Assembly: GCA_965219165.1 (NCBI GenBank)
Contig: CBDCMW010000002.1
Span: 1,798,001-1,862,000 of the forward strand
Source of the DNA: Aldehydirespirator sp965219165
GTDB taxonomy: Bacteria > Actinomycetota > Acidimicrobiia > Acidimicrobiales > Aldehydirespiratoraceae
DNA length: 64,000 bases
Reading direction: 5' to 3'
Of the stretch, positions 17,017-26,280 are shown piece after piece. The position numbers were made by a program, and so were the translations under genes. The notes beneath the pieces were generated by a model that made no database searches, was not told where the DNA came from, and saw nothing but the letters and a program-made list of their open reading frames with translations. The first letter of the stretch is position 1. Every line of letters begins with the position of its first letter.

Positions 17017-18693
17017 GTGAATCTGTACACGGCGGAGTCCTTCTCAGCCGAAGAGGCTGACGTCCTGCGCCGGTACTTCACCAACCTGGACCAGCCGGTG
17101 TTCGCCCTCGTGAACCTGCCCGAGGTCGTCAAGGGCGCCCTGTTCGCCCGCTATTCCCGGTCCATGTCCAGCCTTCGCCGGCTGTTTCTCGACGAGTTCG
17201 TCGACGACCTCGACGTCAGCGGCGACATAACCATCGACGCCACCGTCGGCCTGCGCCGGGCCGAGGCGCTGTACGACCGGGTCTTCTTCGAATACGGCGA
17301 CGACTCCGTGGCCCAACTCGGCGGCGTGCATCTGGCCTGCGAGCAGGCCTCCAATCTGCTCACCAAGGTGCTGGAGTGGGGCCGGCTGATGGCGTACCTG
17401 GAGCAGAGCACCCGCTACATCGCCTACGACCAGCGCCTGGGAGGTCGCTATCGCTACTACCGCGACTCCCAGGTGCTGAACTCGTCGCTGGGCACGCGCT
17501 ACGTGGGGGACATCGACCGCATGTTCTCGACCTATTCGGAGCTCGTGCCGGTCATGCAGGACTTCTTCCGGACCAACGTGCCCAAGCAGGCCGGCGACTC
17601 CGACTTTGCCTACCGGCAGGCGATCAAGGCCAGGGCCCTGGACTCCATCCGCGGGCTGCTTCCCGCAGCGTCGCTGAGCAACGTGGGCATTTACGGCACC
17701 GGCCAGTCCTACGAGGCGCTGCTGCTGCGCATGCGGGCCCACCCCCTGCCCGAGGCGCGCCTGTACGCCGAAATGATGCTGAACGAGCTCCGCAAGGTGA
17801 TCCCCTCGTTCCTCAAGCGGGTGGACCTGCCCGACCGCGGCGGGCTTACCACCCGTTACCTGGCCGACAACCGGGCCGCCATGGACGACCTGGCCGCCCG
17901 CACTTTCGGCGACGCGGTCGGAGGCCCCGTCACCGACGACTCGGTGGAGCTGGTGGACTTCGACCCCGACGGCGAGACCAAGATGCTCGCGGCGATGCTG
18001 TACCCCCACACGTCGCTGGCGGAGCGCACCGTCGAGGCCAGGGTCAGGGCCATGTCGGCCGCCGAGCGTGTCGCGGTGGTGCGGGCCTACTGCGGCGACC
18101 GGCAGAACCGTCGCCATCGTCCGGGGCGGGCGCTCGAGCGCGTCTACTACCGCTTCGACGTGCTGTCCGACTACGGGGCGTTCCGAGACCTCCAGCGCCA
18201 TCGGATGCTCACCATCGAATGGCAGCCGTTGTCCACCCGCCACGGCTATGTGAGGCCCGAAGCGGTGGCCGTGGCCGGCGAGGACGAGAAGTTCGACGCG
18301 GTGATGGCCCGCTCGGCCCGGCTCTACGAGGCCCTGTGCGCCGAGTTCGGTGACCAGGCCTCGTACGCGGTCGCGCTGGCCTACCGCATCCGGTACTCGA
18401 TGCAGATGAACGCACGCGAGGCGATGCACATGGTGGAGTTGCGTACCACCCTCCAGGGCCATCCGGCCTACCGCAGAGTGTGCCAGCGGATGCATGCCCT
18501 CATTGCCGAGCAGGCCGGCCATGTCGCCGTCGCCGAGCTGATGTCGTTCGTCAACCACGCCGAGGATCCCGGGCTGGGCCGCCTCGATGCGGAGAAGCGG
18601 GTGGAGAAGCTCCGCGCCGCTCAGTCCCATCCCTCGTTGGATCTCTCTGCGGGCCACGACAGCGGAGACGACGGAGGTCTTGCCCAGGGTTGA
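17017..18693 (+). CDS. thyX: Double-domain ThyX-like flavin-dependent thymidylate synthase
   Basis: A 558-residue protein with two ThyX-like halves. ThyX makes dTMP from dUMP using FAD and methylene-tetrahydrofolate. The C-terminal half has QRHRMLTIEWQPLSTRHGY, which fits the signature RHR followed by a spaced S and R. It also has the helical ending MHMVELRTTLQGHPAYRRV, where single-domain ThyX binds dUMP. The N-terminal half has a degenerate version (EWGRLMAYLEQSTRYIAYD) lacking the RHR. A single ThyX is about 230 residues, so this is an old internal duplication or fusion. GTG 17017 was chosen because the protein similarity begins there. Activity is probable but not certain. Confidence 0.75.
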   Translation: MNLYTAESFSAEEADVLRRYFTNLDQPVFALVNLPEVVKGALFARYSRSMSSLRRLFLDEFVDDLDVSGDITIDATVGLRRAEALYDRVFFEYGDDSVAQLGGVHLACEQASNLLTKVLEWGRLMAYLEQSTRYIAYDQRLGGRYRYYRDSQVLNSSLGTRYVGDIDRMFSTYSELVPVMQDFFRTNVPKQAGDSDFAYRQAIKARALDSIRGLLPAASLSNVGIYGTGQSYEALLLRMRAHPLPEARLYAEMMLNELRKVIPSFLKRVDLPDRGGLTTRYLADNRAAMDDLAARTFGDAVGGPVTDDSVELVDFDPDGETKMLAAMLYPHTSLAERTVEARVRAMSAAERVAVVRAYCGDRQNRRHRPGRALERVYYRFDVLSDYGAFRDLQRHRMLTIEWQPLSTRHGYVRPEAVAVAGEDEKFDAVMARSARLYEALCAEFGDQASYAVALAYRIRYSMQMNAREAMHMVELRTTLQGHPAYRRVCQRMHALIAEQAGHVAVAELMSFVNHAEDPGLGRLDAEKRVEKLRAAQSHPSLDLSAGHDSGDDGGLAQG

Positions 18694-18793
18694 GCGCAGC
18701 GCGGGAGCGGATGATCGGAATGCGGTTGCGCCCCGACGATCTGTGTCTATGATCCGCCGCACATCCCGTGGAGACGACCCTTCAACAGGAGCG

Positions 18794-19372
<579 letters not shown>

Positions 19373-19510
19373 GAGGCCGAGCGGATAGGCCGCAGTCACC
19401 TAGAGTCTCACGAAGCGTTGAGCGAGGCCGTGGCCCGAGCGGCCCGTGAGCGCAGCGAACAAGAGCGGGAAACAGGATGCTTCATTGCGACGCGGTGCCA
19501 CCTATCTGCG
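19373..19510 (+). repeat. Dispersed intergenic repeat, copy 2
   Basis: The head (gaggccgagcggataggccg) begins directly after the TAA of the DUF4193 gene. The core is at 19430-19482 and the tail (gatgcttcattgcgacgcgg) runs to about 19510. It is in direct orientation and, with copy 3, brackets the GNAT gene as an inverted pair. Confidence 0.88.
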
Positions 19511-19559
19511 CTTGCTCCAAGACCCCGAGTCGTGCCATGCCCGCCACCCATCCCGGCCG

Positions 19560-20078
19560 ATGACCTCGATTGCTGAAGGGGCTAGACGGGCGGCTGAGGC
19601 CGACATCGCCATCGTGGCCGAGCTGGCGGCGCAGGCGGCTGCCGAGATGGCGCAATTGCGCGGCGGCCCGGTATGGGCCCGCCTCGAAGCTCGAAAGGAG
19701 CCGCAGCTAGAGGGCTTGTTCCGAGACTTTCGAGCCGAGGACGCACTGGTTGTGGTGGGCACCATCGACGAGGCTGTCGTCGGCTACGGGGCGATCCGCC
19801 TCGTGGAGTTGCACGACGGCTCGACTCTGGGGCGCGTCGGCGACATCTACGTGCTGCCCGACGCTCGCGGCGTCGGCGTCGGTGAGGCCATGATGGAGCT
19901 GCTGATGGCTTGGGCCCGCCGGCGCGGCTGCATCGGCGTGGACAGCCTGGCCCTGCCCGGAGATCGCAACACCAAGAACTTCTTTGAGACGCACGGCCTG
20001 GTAGCCCGGGCGATAACCGTGCATCGGAGGCTGTTGGACGCTTCCGAGTCGCCGCGGCATAGCCGGCCGCGCGGCTAG
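19560..20078 (+). CDS. GNAT-family N-acetyltransferase
   Basis: A 172-residue acetyltransferase. The acetyl-CoA binding motif A is seen as VLPDARGVGVGEAMMELLMAW (R/QxxGxG/A pattern, here ARGVGVGEA), followed by the C-terminal NTKNFFETHGLVARAI, where FFE..G positions the thiol region. The substrate is unknown. I chose ATG 19560. The frame extends upstream into the dispersed repeat to 19446, but that part is repeat-derived. The gene sits between inverted copies of the repeat and looks like an accessory insertion next to the NUDIX gene. Confidence 0.8.
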   Translation: MTSIAEGARRAAEADIAIVAELAAQAAAEMAQLRGGPVWARLEARKEPQLEGLFRDFRAEDALVVVGTIDEAVVGYGAIRLVELHDGSTLGRVGDIYVLPDARGVGVGEAMMELLMAWARRRGCIGVDSLALPGDRNTKNFFETHGLVARAITVHRRLLDASESPRHSRPRG

Positions 20079-20079
20079 G

Positions 20080-20207
20080 TGAGCGGCTGCGCGATGAAGC
20101 ATCTTGTTTGCCGCTCTTGCTCGCTTCGCTCACGGGCCGCTCGGGCCACGGCCTCGCTAAGCGTCTTGCAAAGTCCTCGTGAGACTGCTGCCTACCCGCT
20201 CGGCCTC
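20080..20207 (-). repeat. Dispersed intergenic repeat, copy 3 (reverse)
   Basis: This copy is inverted relative to copy 2. The tail (cgcgatgaagcatcttg on the plus strand) is near 20092, the core at 20112-20160, and the head (cccgctcggcctc) ends at 20207, three bases before the NUDIX ATG. The gene's ribosome-binding region is therefore repeat sequence. Confidence 0.87.
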
Positions 20208-20210
20208 TAG

Positions 20211-20618
20211 ATGATCTCACGCGTCGAGGTCGCGGTGGGCGCCATCGTCCGCTGCGCCGACGAGCTGCTGCTGGTGCGTCGGGGCCGCGAGCCGGCAGTG
20301 GGGGAGTGGTCTGTCCCCGGAGGTCGGGTTGAGCCGGGTGAGCTGCTGATGGAGGCGGTGGCGCGCGAGCTTCTCGAGGAGACCGGGCTGCAGGCCGTTT
20401 GCGGCCCTTTGGTCGGCTGGGTGGAGCGCATCAGCGACGATCGGCACTTCGTGATCCTCGACTTCGAAGCGACAGTGACCGGTGATGCCACTCCCACCGC
20501 CGGGGGAGACGCTTCAGAGGCCCGATGGTGGCCCCTGTCCGAGGTCGCCGCGCTGCAACTTGTGGAGGGCCTAGCGGAGTTCCTCTATGACCACGGGGTG
20601 ATCCCGACGATCGTCTGA
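20211..20618 (+). CDS. NUDIX hydrolase
   Basis: A 135-residue pyrophosphohydrolase. The NUDIX box is complete: G38, E44, R52-E53, E56-E57 and G59 in GGRVEPGELLMEAVARELLE followed by ETGL. It is the size of MutT/ADP-ribose-type members and may cleanse oxidised or modified nucleotides, but the substrate is not predictable. No good ribosome-binding site is visible upstream because the dispersed repeat ends three bases before the ATG. Neighbouring copies of the repeat in the same orientation flank it on both sides. Confidence 0.88.
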   Translation: MISRVEVAVGAIVRCADELLLVRRGREPAVGEWSVPGGRVEPGELLMEAVARELLEETGLQAVCGPLVGWVERISDDRHFVILDFEATVTGDATPTAGGDASEARWWPLSEVAALQLVEGLAEFLYDHGVIPTIV

Positions 20619-20637
20619 GAGCGTCCGCAAATGGGCA

Positions 20638-20765
20638 TCAGCCCCTCGCGGTGCAGCGTCGTGGTTCCCGCTCTTGTTCGCTGCGCTCACGGGCCGCTCG
20701 GGCCACGGCCTCGCTCAGCGCCCCCGAAAGTCCTCAATGAACCCCGGCCCATCCGCTCGGCCTCT
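20638..20765 (-). repeat. Dispersed intergenic repeat, copy 4 (reverse)
   Basis: The reverse-oriented core is at about 20667-20718 and the head ends at 20765 next to the echA stop codon (20770). It lies between the convergent NUDIX and echA genes. It could work as a spacer or terminator, but no U-tract is seen. Confidence 0.85.
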
Positions 20766-20769
20766 GGGC

Positions 20770-21531
20770 TCAGCGGCCCTTCCAGACGGGGGGCCGCTTC
20801 TCGATGAAGGCCAGAGGTCCCTCGCGGAAGTCCTCGGTATCGCGCAGCCCCATCTGGGCTCGGCCCGCGGCAGTGATCGACTCGGTGTCGGTTTGAGAGA
20901 AGATCTCGAGCACGAGCCGGCGGGACTCCCTCACCGCGGTGGGGCTGTTGGCGGTGACGCGGGCCGCGAGGCGCCGGGCCGCGTCTAGCGCCTCGCCCGG
21001 CTGGCAGAGCTCGTTGATGAGGCCGAGTTCCAGAGCGCGCTCGGCGCTGATCGGATCGCCGGTGAGGACCATCTCCAATGCCACCGCCAGCGGGATGGCG
21101 CGGGGCAGGCGCACGAGGCCGCCGGCCGCCGCGATCAGCGACCGCTTCACTTCGGGCAGTCCGAAGCGGGCCGCGGTGGAAGCCACCCGCAGGTCGCAGG
21201 TGAGCGCTATCTCGGTCCCGCCGGCGAGGGCAGGACCGTCGATGGCCGCGACCAGCGGTTTGGTCCTCTCCCGCAGCACGATGCCGCCGAAGCCGCCCCG
21301 CTTGGTGCCCAGCTCCGAGAAGCGCCCCTCTGAGACCGCCTTGAGGTCGGCGCCGGCGCAGAACACCGGCCCCGTGTGGGTGAGAATGCCGAGCCACAGC
21401 GAGTCGTCAGCCTCTAGGCGGTCGATGGCGTCCTCGAGCCCACTGGAGATGTCGCCGTTGACCGCGTTGCGAGCCTCGGGCCGGTTCATGGTTATGAGGG
21501 CGACGTTGCCCTCGGCCTCGAAATCGATCAC
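20770..21531 (-). CDS. Enoyl-CoA hydratase/isomerase family protein
   Basis: A 253-residue crotonase-fold enzyme, usually acting on CoA thioesters in fatty-acid oxidation or degradation of organic acids. Oxyanion-hole regions are visible: NGDISSGLEDAID and FCAGADLKAV in the first half, and IDGPALAGGTEIALTCDLRV in the second. The active-site carboxylate in the third region (FGLPEVKRSLIAAAGGL) corresponds to the catalytic Glu of hydratases. The GTG start at 21531 overlaps the stop of the upstream gene, so the two are co-translated. Exact substrate unknown. Confidence 0.88.
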   Translation of the reverse strand: MIDFEAEGNVALITMNRPEARNAVNGDISSGLEDAIDRLEADDSLWLGILTHTGPVFCAGADLKAVSEGRFSELGTKRGGFGGIVLRERTKPLVAAIDGPALAGGTEIALTCDLRVASTAARFGLPEVKRSLIAAAGGLVRLPRAIPLAVALEMVLTGDPISAERALELGLINELCQPGEALDAARRLAARVTANSPTAVRESRRLVLEIFSQTDTESITAAGRAQMGLRDTEDFREGPLAFIEKRPPVWKGR

Positions 21532-23030
21532 GAGACGTCTTCCTTGTCCGCTCCCTTGTCATCGGCTGGTGTGGTCTCGGAGTGTTGTTCTGGCGCGGCT
21601 GGTGTGGTCTCGTCGCTCGCATCGGGCGCGGCTGGCGGGGGCGGAGGAGGGCGCCGGGGCCCCCGGCTCGGTGCCTGGGGCTCGACGCCGAATAGAGACG
21701 CGATCTGCGGTACCCGGTCGGCGAGCCGGTGGATGAGGGAGAGCAGCTCCTCGGTGGGCTTGTCGGGAGCGCCCACCGGGATCACCAGCGTGCGGACAGG
21801 GGAGAGGACCACCGAGTCCACCACCGTCGACCACCGCTGCTGACTGGCGGTGGGGTTCAGGTCGGCAGACGCCATGTTGGCGAGCCGCTCGGCCATATCG
21901 GGGGGCAGCGGTGCCCCTGCTTTGGGAGGGTAGGAGCTCAAGCGCAGCGCTCTGACGGTGCGGCCCTCACTGATGGTGTTGGCCAGCTCGTCCAGCCACT
22001 TGCGGTGGTCGACTTCCAAGCGCTGGGCGAGGCCGGAGCGGAGGCTCTCGGCCAGGGCCCTGGTCTCGTCGGTTCGGGCCGCGCTGTCGGCCGCGGCGAT
22101 CACCGAGCGGATGTCGCGCAGGTCGATCTTGGCGATTCCGGCGAGGGCCGCGTCAGCCCGGTCGTGCCACTCGGCTGCCTTCAGCACGGGAGCGAGCTGC
22201 TCGGCCAGGGCCAGGATCGGCTCGGACTTGATTTGCGGGAGACTCTGGGCGACCGCCTTGGCGTTCATTCGCTCTATGGACTTTCGCGCCCCCGGCACAC
22301 CGCCCCTGAGGACTTCGCGAGCCAACGGCCGCTGGTCCTCGGGAAGGGCCTCCAGCACGGCCTGGCGATGGACCCGCTTGGCCTTGATACCCGGGGTTCT
22401 CGGCCTCGGCGGCCTCGCAGATCGCTTCGTGTCGCTCGAACGCGGCGACTTCTGTGAGCGCTTGTCGCCGGAGCGGGGTTCCCGGCGCTGCGTCCTGCGG
22501 TCCGTGCCGGAGCGGGAACCGGACCCTCTGGGATCGTCGCCGTCGCCGCGGCGGGAGCGTCCTTTGGTGCCGTCATCTCTCCGAGGCTTGCGGTCACGGC
22601 GTCCGTCGCGACGGTCCTCGCCAGGTTCGTCTCGGCGGTTCCGCTTGCCGTCACGGCGTCCATCGCCGTCCCGGCCATCCCTGCGTTTGCGGCCTCTGGG
22701 CCGCTCGTCGGCACGGCCAACTCGTTCGTCATGGTCGTAGCGTCGAGACTTCGACGCCAGCCTGGTGGTGACCAGCGGACCTCCGCCGCCGCCTATCAGT
22801 TCGAGGCGATCGCCGGACTCCGCTCGGGCCCGGGGGTTGAAAACTGCGGTGATCTCCAAGCCGTCGAGACCGCCGACGGCCTCGGCCTTCAGCACCGTGC
22901 CGACTGCCGCCGTGTCCGGCACAAGATCGGCGCCTACTTCGCCTTTGGGACGGCGTGCCCTGGCGGCTCGCCAGGTCCAGGTGCCGTCATCTCGCTGGCT
23001 GGTCAGTTCGATCTCGAGTCGTCGGGACAC
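21528..23030 (-). CDS. Low-complexity basic/acidic protein, unknown function
   Basis: About 500 residues. The first 100 look folded (EIELTSQRDDGTWTWRAARA, then beta-rich segments). Residues about 105-225 are a highly charged disordered region (Arg, Asp, Lys, Gly, Ser) resembling RNA-binding or phase-separating linkers. The C-terminal 250 residues are helical, with AVLEALPEDQRPLAREVLRG and QIKSEPILALAEQLAPVL, and end in a proline-rich and threonine-rich tail. I do not recognise the family. GTG 23030 was preferred to a TTG at 23063. The stop overlaps the echA start, implying coupling. Confidence 0.65.
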   Translation of the reverse strand: MSRRLEIELTSQRDDGTWTWRAARARRPKGEVGADLVPDTAAVGTVLKAEAVGGLDGLEITAVFNPRARAESGDRLELIGGGGGPLVTTRLASKSRRYDHDERVGRADERPRGRKRRDGRDGDGRRDGKRNRRDEPGEDRRDGRRDRKPRRDDGTKGRSRRGDGDDPRGSGSRSGTDRRTQRREPRSGDKRSQKSPRSSDTKRSARPPRPRTPGIKAKRVHRQAVLEALPEDQRPLAREVLRGGVPGARKSIERMNAKAVAQSLPQIKSEPILALAEQLAPVLKAAEWHDRADAALAGIAKIDLRDIRSVIAAADSAARTDETRALAESLRSGLAQRLEVDHRKWLDELANTISEGRTVRALRLSSYPPKAGAPLPPDMAERLANMASADLNPTASQQRWSTVVDSVVLSPVRTLVIPVGAPDKPTEELLSLIHRLADRVPQIASLFGVEPQAPSRGPRRPPPPPPAAPDASDETTPAAPEQHSETTPADDKGADKEDVS

Positions 23031-23074
23031 GGCCCACAAAGCTACACGCCTCGGCGGCTGCAACGCCCCGTCAA

Positions 23075-23313
23075 GAGGCCGAGCGGATGAGCGGGCGCTT
23101 CATGGGGGTTTCGCGAGGCGGCGGGCGAGGCCGTGGCCCGAGCGGCCCGTGAGCGCAGCGAGCAAGAGCGGGAGACCCAGAGGCCGAGCGGGCGAGGCCG
23201 TGGCCCGAGCGGCCCGTGAGCGCAGCGAGCAAGAGCGGGAGACCCAGAGGCCGAGCGGGCGAGGCCGTGGCCCGAGCGGCCCGTGAGCGCAGCGAGCAAG
23301 AGCGGGAATCCTC
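23075..23313 (+). repeat. Dispersed intergenic repeat, copy 5, with core triplicated
   Basis: One head (gaggccgagcggatgagcgg) is followed by three cores beginning at 23125, 23192 and 23259, a period of 67 bases. Each later core is preceded by a short version of the head (cagaggccgagcgg). The core in this copy reads gcagcgagcaag where other copies read gcagcgaacaag. Its internal identity suggests recent local amplification. Confidence 0.9.
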
Positions 23314-23330
23314 AGCCCCCTGCCGCCGGA

Positions 23331-23375
23331 AATGTACATTATGTAAAGTTGAACTCGTATCGAATCGAGTCGAGG
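23331..23375 (-). promoter_or_regulatory. Candidate promoter island for the low-complexity gene
   Basis: This AT-richer 40 bases stands out in a GC-rich window. On the minus strand it reads ttcaactttacataatgtac, with TACATAAT as a plausible -10 and the palindrome aatgtacatt at 23331-23340. It lies upstream of the minus-strand low-complexity/echA pair, so the transcript would cross repeat copy 5. This is a guess from composition and position. Confidence 0.35.
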
Positions 23376-23425
23376 AGAACGGCCCCCGTAACGGCCGGCG
23401 CCGTATGCCAGCGACCCCACAGGCG

Positions 23426-24214
23426 CTATCGACCCAGAGTGTGGGACACCGGTCCGGGGCCGTCGAGCCGCCATGCCGCCGAAGCTTCGATGGCCGAGCG
23501 GACGAACCGGCCGGCCGCGGCGACCGCTTGGTCCAGACCGGCGCCGAGTGCCAAGTTGGCTGACAGCGCGGCCGAGAACGTGCAGCCGCTGCCGCGCACG
23601 TTGTCGGTGTGGACCCGCCGGCCCGGCTCCACCCAGGCGCCGCCAGCCGCGGTTATCACCACATCGTCGGGCTGGCCGTCGAAGGCGCCGCCCGTCACGA
23701 CCACGGCCCCAGGGCCGAGCGCCCGGAACGCGTCGGCGCAGTCCAGCACGGCCTCGGGTCCCGGCAGCGACGTGCCGGCCAGCAACTCAGCCTCGCGCCG
23801 GTTGGGCGTGACCACCCGGGCCAGCGGAAACAGCCGCTGGCGGTAGGCGTCCTGCACCTCCTCGGCGACGAAGGGCACTCCCCTGCCGTCCACCATCACC
23901 GGGTCGACCACCGGAGCGGGCAGCACGCCCCGCTCGATCCTGTCCGCCACCAGCTCGACCACCTCGGAACGGAGCAGGAGCCCTGTCTTGGCTCCGGTAA
24001 TTCCCAGTTCGGTGGCCACCGAGTCGATCTGAGCCGCTACCAGGTCGGCTTGCACCGCAGCGACGGTCGTGACAGCGGTCAGCGACTGCGCCGTCACCGC
24101 GGTGAGCGCGCTGGTGCCGTGGACCCCGAGGGCGGCGAAAGTGGCCAAGTCGGCCTGCACGCCCGCGCCCCCCAGGGGGTCCGAAGCGGCTATCGTGAGC
24201 AACACCGGCGGCAT
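23426..24214 (-). CDS. thiD: Hydroxymethylpyrimidine (phosphate) kinase
   Basis: ThiD phosphorylates hydroxymethylpyrimidine and its monophosphate in thiamin synthesis. The 262-residue protein from ATG 24214 starts MPPVLLTIAASDPLGGAGVQ, the substrate-binding N-terminus of the ribokinase-like family. The anion hole and catalytic Asp region reads NVRGSGCTFSAAL, followed by an ATP-binding helix. The usual QSLTAV loop is present. An alternative ATG at 24226 adds four residues. No thiE or thiC is next to it, and no TPP riboswitch is seen upstream. Confidence 0.92.
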   Translation of the reverse strand: MPPVLLTIAASDPLGGAGVQADLATFAALGVHGTSALTAVTAQSLTAVTTVAAVQADLVAAQIDSVATELGITGAKTGLLLRSEVVELVADRIERGVLPAPVVDPVMVDGRGVPFVAEEVQDAYRQRLFPLARVVTPNRREAELLAGTSLPGPEAVLDCADAFRALGPGAVVVTGGAFDGQPDDVVITAAGGAWVEPGRRVHTDNVRGSGCTFSAALSANLALGAGLDQAVAAAGRFVRSAIEASAAWRLDGPGPVSHTLGR

Positions 24215-24333
24215 GGTCGACACCATGGCCCTAGATCGTGCCACATAGCCACCTCGCTACACCGCCATCGCTTGGGGTCGCCGGATTGCCACCGTGTCGC
24301 TTCCCATCCGTCCGCTACCTGGAAGACCCACGA

Positions 24334-24882
24334 ATGGAATCGACCCGCGGGAAGCTCCTCGTGGCCGCACCGAGTCTGTCCGATCCGAACTTCCGCCAGA
24401 CCGTGCTTCTGATGCTCGAGCACAGCAGCGAGGGTGCGCTGGGCGTGGTGCTCAACCAGCCCAGCGAGCTAGCCGTCAAGAGCGCCATCGGCGACTGGGC
24501 CAGGGCCGTGAGCAAGCCGCGTGTTGTGTTCGTCGGCGGCCCTGTGAGCCAGTCATCGGTGATAGCCCTGGCATCGGTGGCCCTCGACGACGCGGACGAG
24601 AACTGGTCTCAGGTCATCGGCCGGATCGGCACCGTCGATCTCGAGAGGAAGCCCGACGAGATCGGCGGGCTCGACGAGGTGCGCATCTTCGCCGGGTACG
24701 CGGCGTGGGCGCCCGGCCAGCTTGAGGCCGAGCTGGCCGAGGACGCCTGGTTCGTGCTCGAACTCGAAGGGTCTGATCTGTTCTCGGGAGATCCCGACGA
24801 ACTCTGGTGGCAGGTGTTTGCCCGCCAACAGGGGGATCTGAGGCACCTGCGCCTGTACCCGCACAATCCGTCGGACAACTGA
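24334..24882 (+). CDS. YqgE/AlgH (UPF0301) family protein
   Basis: A 182-residue protein of the widespread UPF0301 family. The opening GKLLVAAPSLSDPNFRQTVLLM and the later HSSEGALGVVLNQPSE are the family signature. The structure of relatives is known but a biochemical role is not established. ATG 24334 is preferred; the frame extends to 24238 but the extra residues are not conserved. It is divergently placed to thiD, 119 bases away. Cytoplasmic, with no signal peptide. Confidence 0.85.
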   Translation: MESTRGKLLVAAPSLSDPNFRQTVLLMLEHSSEGALGVVLNQPSELAVKSAIGDWARAVSKPRVVFVGGPVSQSSVIALASVALDDADENWSQVIGRIGTVDLERKPDEIGGLDEVRIFAGYAAWAPGQLEAELAEDAWFVLELEGSDLFSGDPDELWWQVFARQQGDLRHLRLYPHNPSDN

Positions 24883-24894
24883 CGGGTCGCCCTC

Positions 24895-26280
24895 TCAGCG
24901 TGCCGCGGATGCCGGTTGTGGGTCGGACGACGGTTCCGGGCTGATCTCAGCGATGATCTGCTCGATCTCCTCTGCGATCAGATCGACCACCCAGCCGGCC
25001 CCGGCCTGATTGAGGTGCACGCCGTCCTGCTGGCGCACGTCCACAGGCCGTCCGTCGGGGTCGTCGGGTGGGGGCACGGCGTCGCGGTAGGGCTCATCGC
25101 CGCCGAACATGTCCCAGATGTCGATCATCGTCACGAAGTCGCGCTCGGCCGACACCTCGGCCGCGAGCTCGTTCAGGACCGCGTAACCCTCGCGCTTGAT
25201 ATCGCTGCGGGTCGGCGGCAGCCCCACCCAGATCACACGGCGGTGCGAGGCCTTCAACACGTCGAAGGTCACGCCCAGCCGCCGGGACCACTCGGCCCTC
25301 CAACCGTCGCGGCCTCGTCTCAGGATCCCGCCCTCAGGTGACCTCATGCCCTGCCAGTCGTTGCTGCCCAGCGTCGCCACCACCACCTCGGGGTCGTAGT
25401 CGCTCGCGATGTCGAAGAAATGGACCGGCCAGTTGAAGTACCCAGGGCGGGCCAGGCCGGTGGAATGGCGCTGGACGAGGACGACCTCCAGCGCATCGCT
25501 GAGCTCCTCGGCCCTCAGGCCGTGGCCGAGATAGAAGGCCTGGCTGTCGCCGGCCACGAGGATGCGCAGCGGCGACTCTGCTGACACCGGCTCGGGGCGG
25601 ACGTAGGACGGCACTTCGGGGGGCACGGTGGTTGTAGTTGTGGTCGTGGTGGGGGTGGTCGTGGTGGGGGTGGGGGTGGTCGTTGACGTGCTGGTCGTGG
25701 TCTCAGTGGAGGCGCCCTGCTCGATGGGCGGCACGGTGGTGGTCGTGGCCACCGGCTGCTCGGTCGCGGCCGTGGCCGCGAGTTGCAGGAGCTCCTCCAC
25801 GTCGCCGATCACGTCGATCTGCTGGCTGATGCCGTCGTCGGCGCCGCGCAGGTCCCGCAGCAGGTCGTAGGGACGGTTCAGTGACAGCCCGTCGGCCAGG
25901 CGGTCGGTCTCGGTGGCTGCCTCCAGCCACCGGTCCCGGTCCGGTCCGAGTGGCAGCCTGTCGGCGATCTGCACGATCTTTCCGCTGACGAGGAGAGCGG
26001 CCAGTCCCAGACACAGGGTGGCCGACAGCACCGATGCCCGCACGGACTTGGTGGGCGTCGCCTCCGCGCCGGTGTCAGGTTGCGGAGGCCTGATCCGGCT
26101 GAGGGACCGGTTGGCTCGTCCCAGCAGAAGACCGGTCGTCTCGATCGCCTGCTTCGCCCGCCGGCGGGTCCGCATGAGCCGGACACGCTTGACCCGCCCG
26201 ATGTCCAGCTTCTGCTCGCGGGTTCGCCTGCGCAGGAGACTGCGGATTGGGGGTTGTTGCTCTCGGGCCCGCTTGCGCAT
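24895..26280 (-). CDS. Membrane-anchored SGNH/GDSL hydrolase with Thr-rich stalk
   Basis: A 461-residue protein. A basic cytoplasmic tail (about 85 residues) is followed by one membrane helix (SVLSATLCLGLAALLVSG). An outer stalk with a Thr/Pro-rich run (residues near 195-225) precedes a C-terminal SGNH hydrolase domain. The blocks are visible: GDSQAFYLG (nucleophile Ser), TLGSNDW (Gly and Asn) and DGVHLNQAG (Asp and His). It overlaps the MBOAT acyltransferase by ATGA. Such pairs O-acetylate extracellular polysaccharides. Which polymer is modified here is not known. Confidence 0.82.
   Translation of the reverse strand: MRKRAREQQPPIRSLLRRRTREQKLDIGRVKRVRLMRTRRRAKQAIETTGLLLGRANRSLSRIRPPQPDTGAEATPTKSVRASVLSATLCLGLAALLVSGKIVQIADRLPLGPDRDRWLEAATETDRLADGLSLNRPYDLLRDLRGADDGISQQIDVIGDVEELLQLAATAATEQPVATTTTVPPIEQGASTETTTSTSTTTPTPTTTTPTTTTTTTTVPPEVPSYVRPEPVSAESPLRILVAGDSQAFYLGHGLRAEELSDALEVVLVQRHSTGLARPGYFNWPVHFFDIASDYDPEVVVATLGSNDWQGMRSPEGGILRRGRDGWRAEWSRRLGVTFDVLKASHRRVIWVGLPPTRSDIKREGYAVLNELAAEVSAERDFVTMIDIWDMFGGDEPYRDAVPPPDDPDGRPVDVRQQDGVHLNQAGAGWVVDLIAEEIEQIIAEISPEPSSDPQPASAAR

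Larger units (their letters stand above)
23031..23425. other. 395-bp intergenic region upstream of the low-complexity gene
   Basis: No gene is believable here. Bases 23075-23313 are dispersed-repeat copy 5. The remainder (23314-23425) contains an AT-richer island at 23331-23369 unlike the rest of the window and then GC-rich sequence up to the thiD stop at 23426. Frames of 80-130 codons across this stretch consist of repeat sequence and are not supported. Confidence 0.8.

Noticed and set aside
20080..20207. Integron attC site between the GNAT and NUDIX genes
   Set aside because: No GTTRRRY/RYYYAAC ends are seen and no integrase is present. The same sequence occurs at sites unrelated to cassettes.
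23042..23474. Frames through repeat copy 5 (sequences such as ARERSEQERE or LTGRSGHG)
   Set aside because: The same peptides recur wherever the repeat occurs and in any orientation. They have no start signals or conserved domain.
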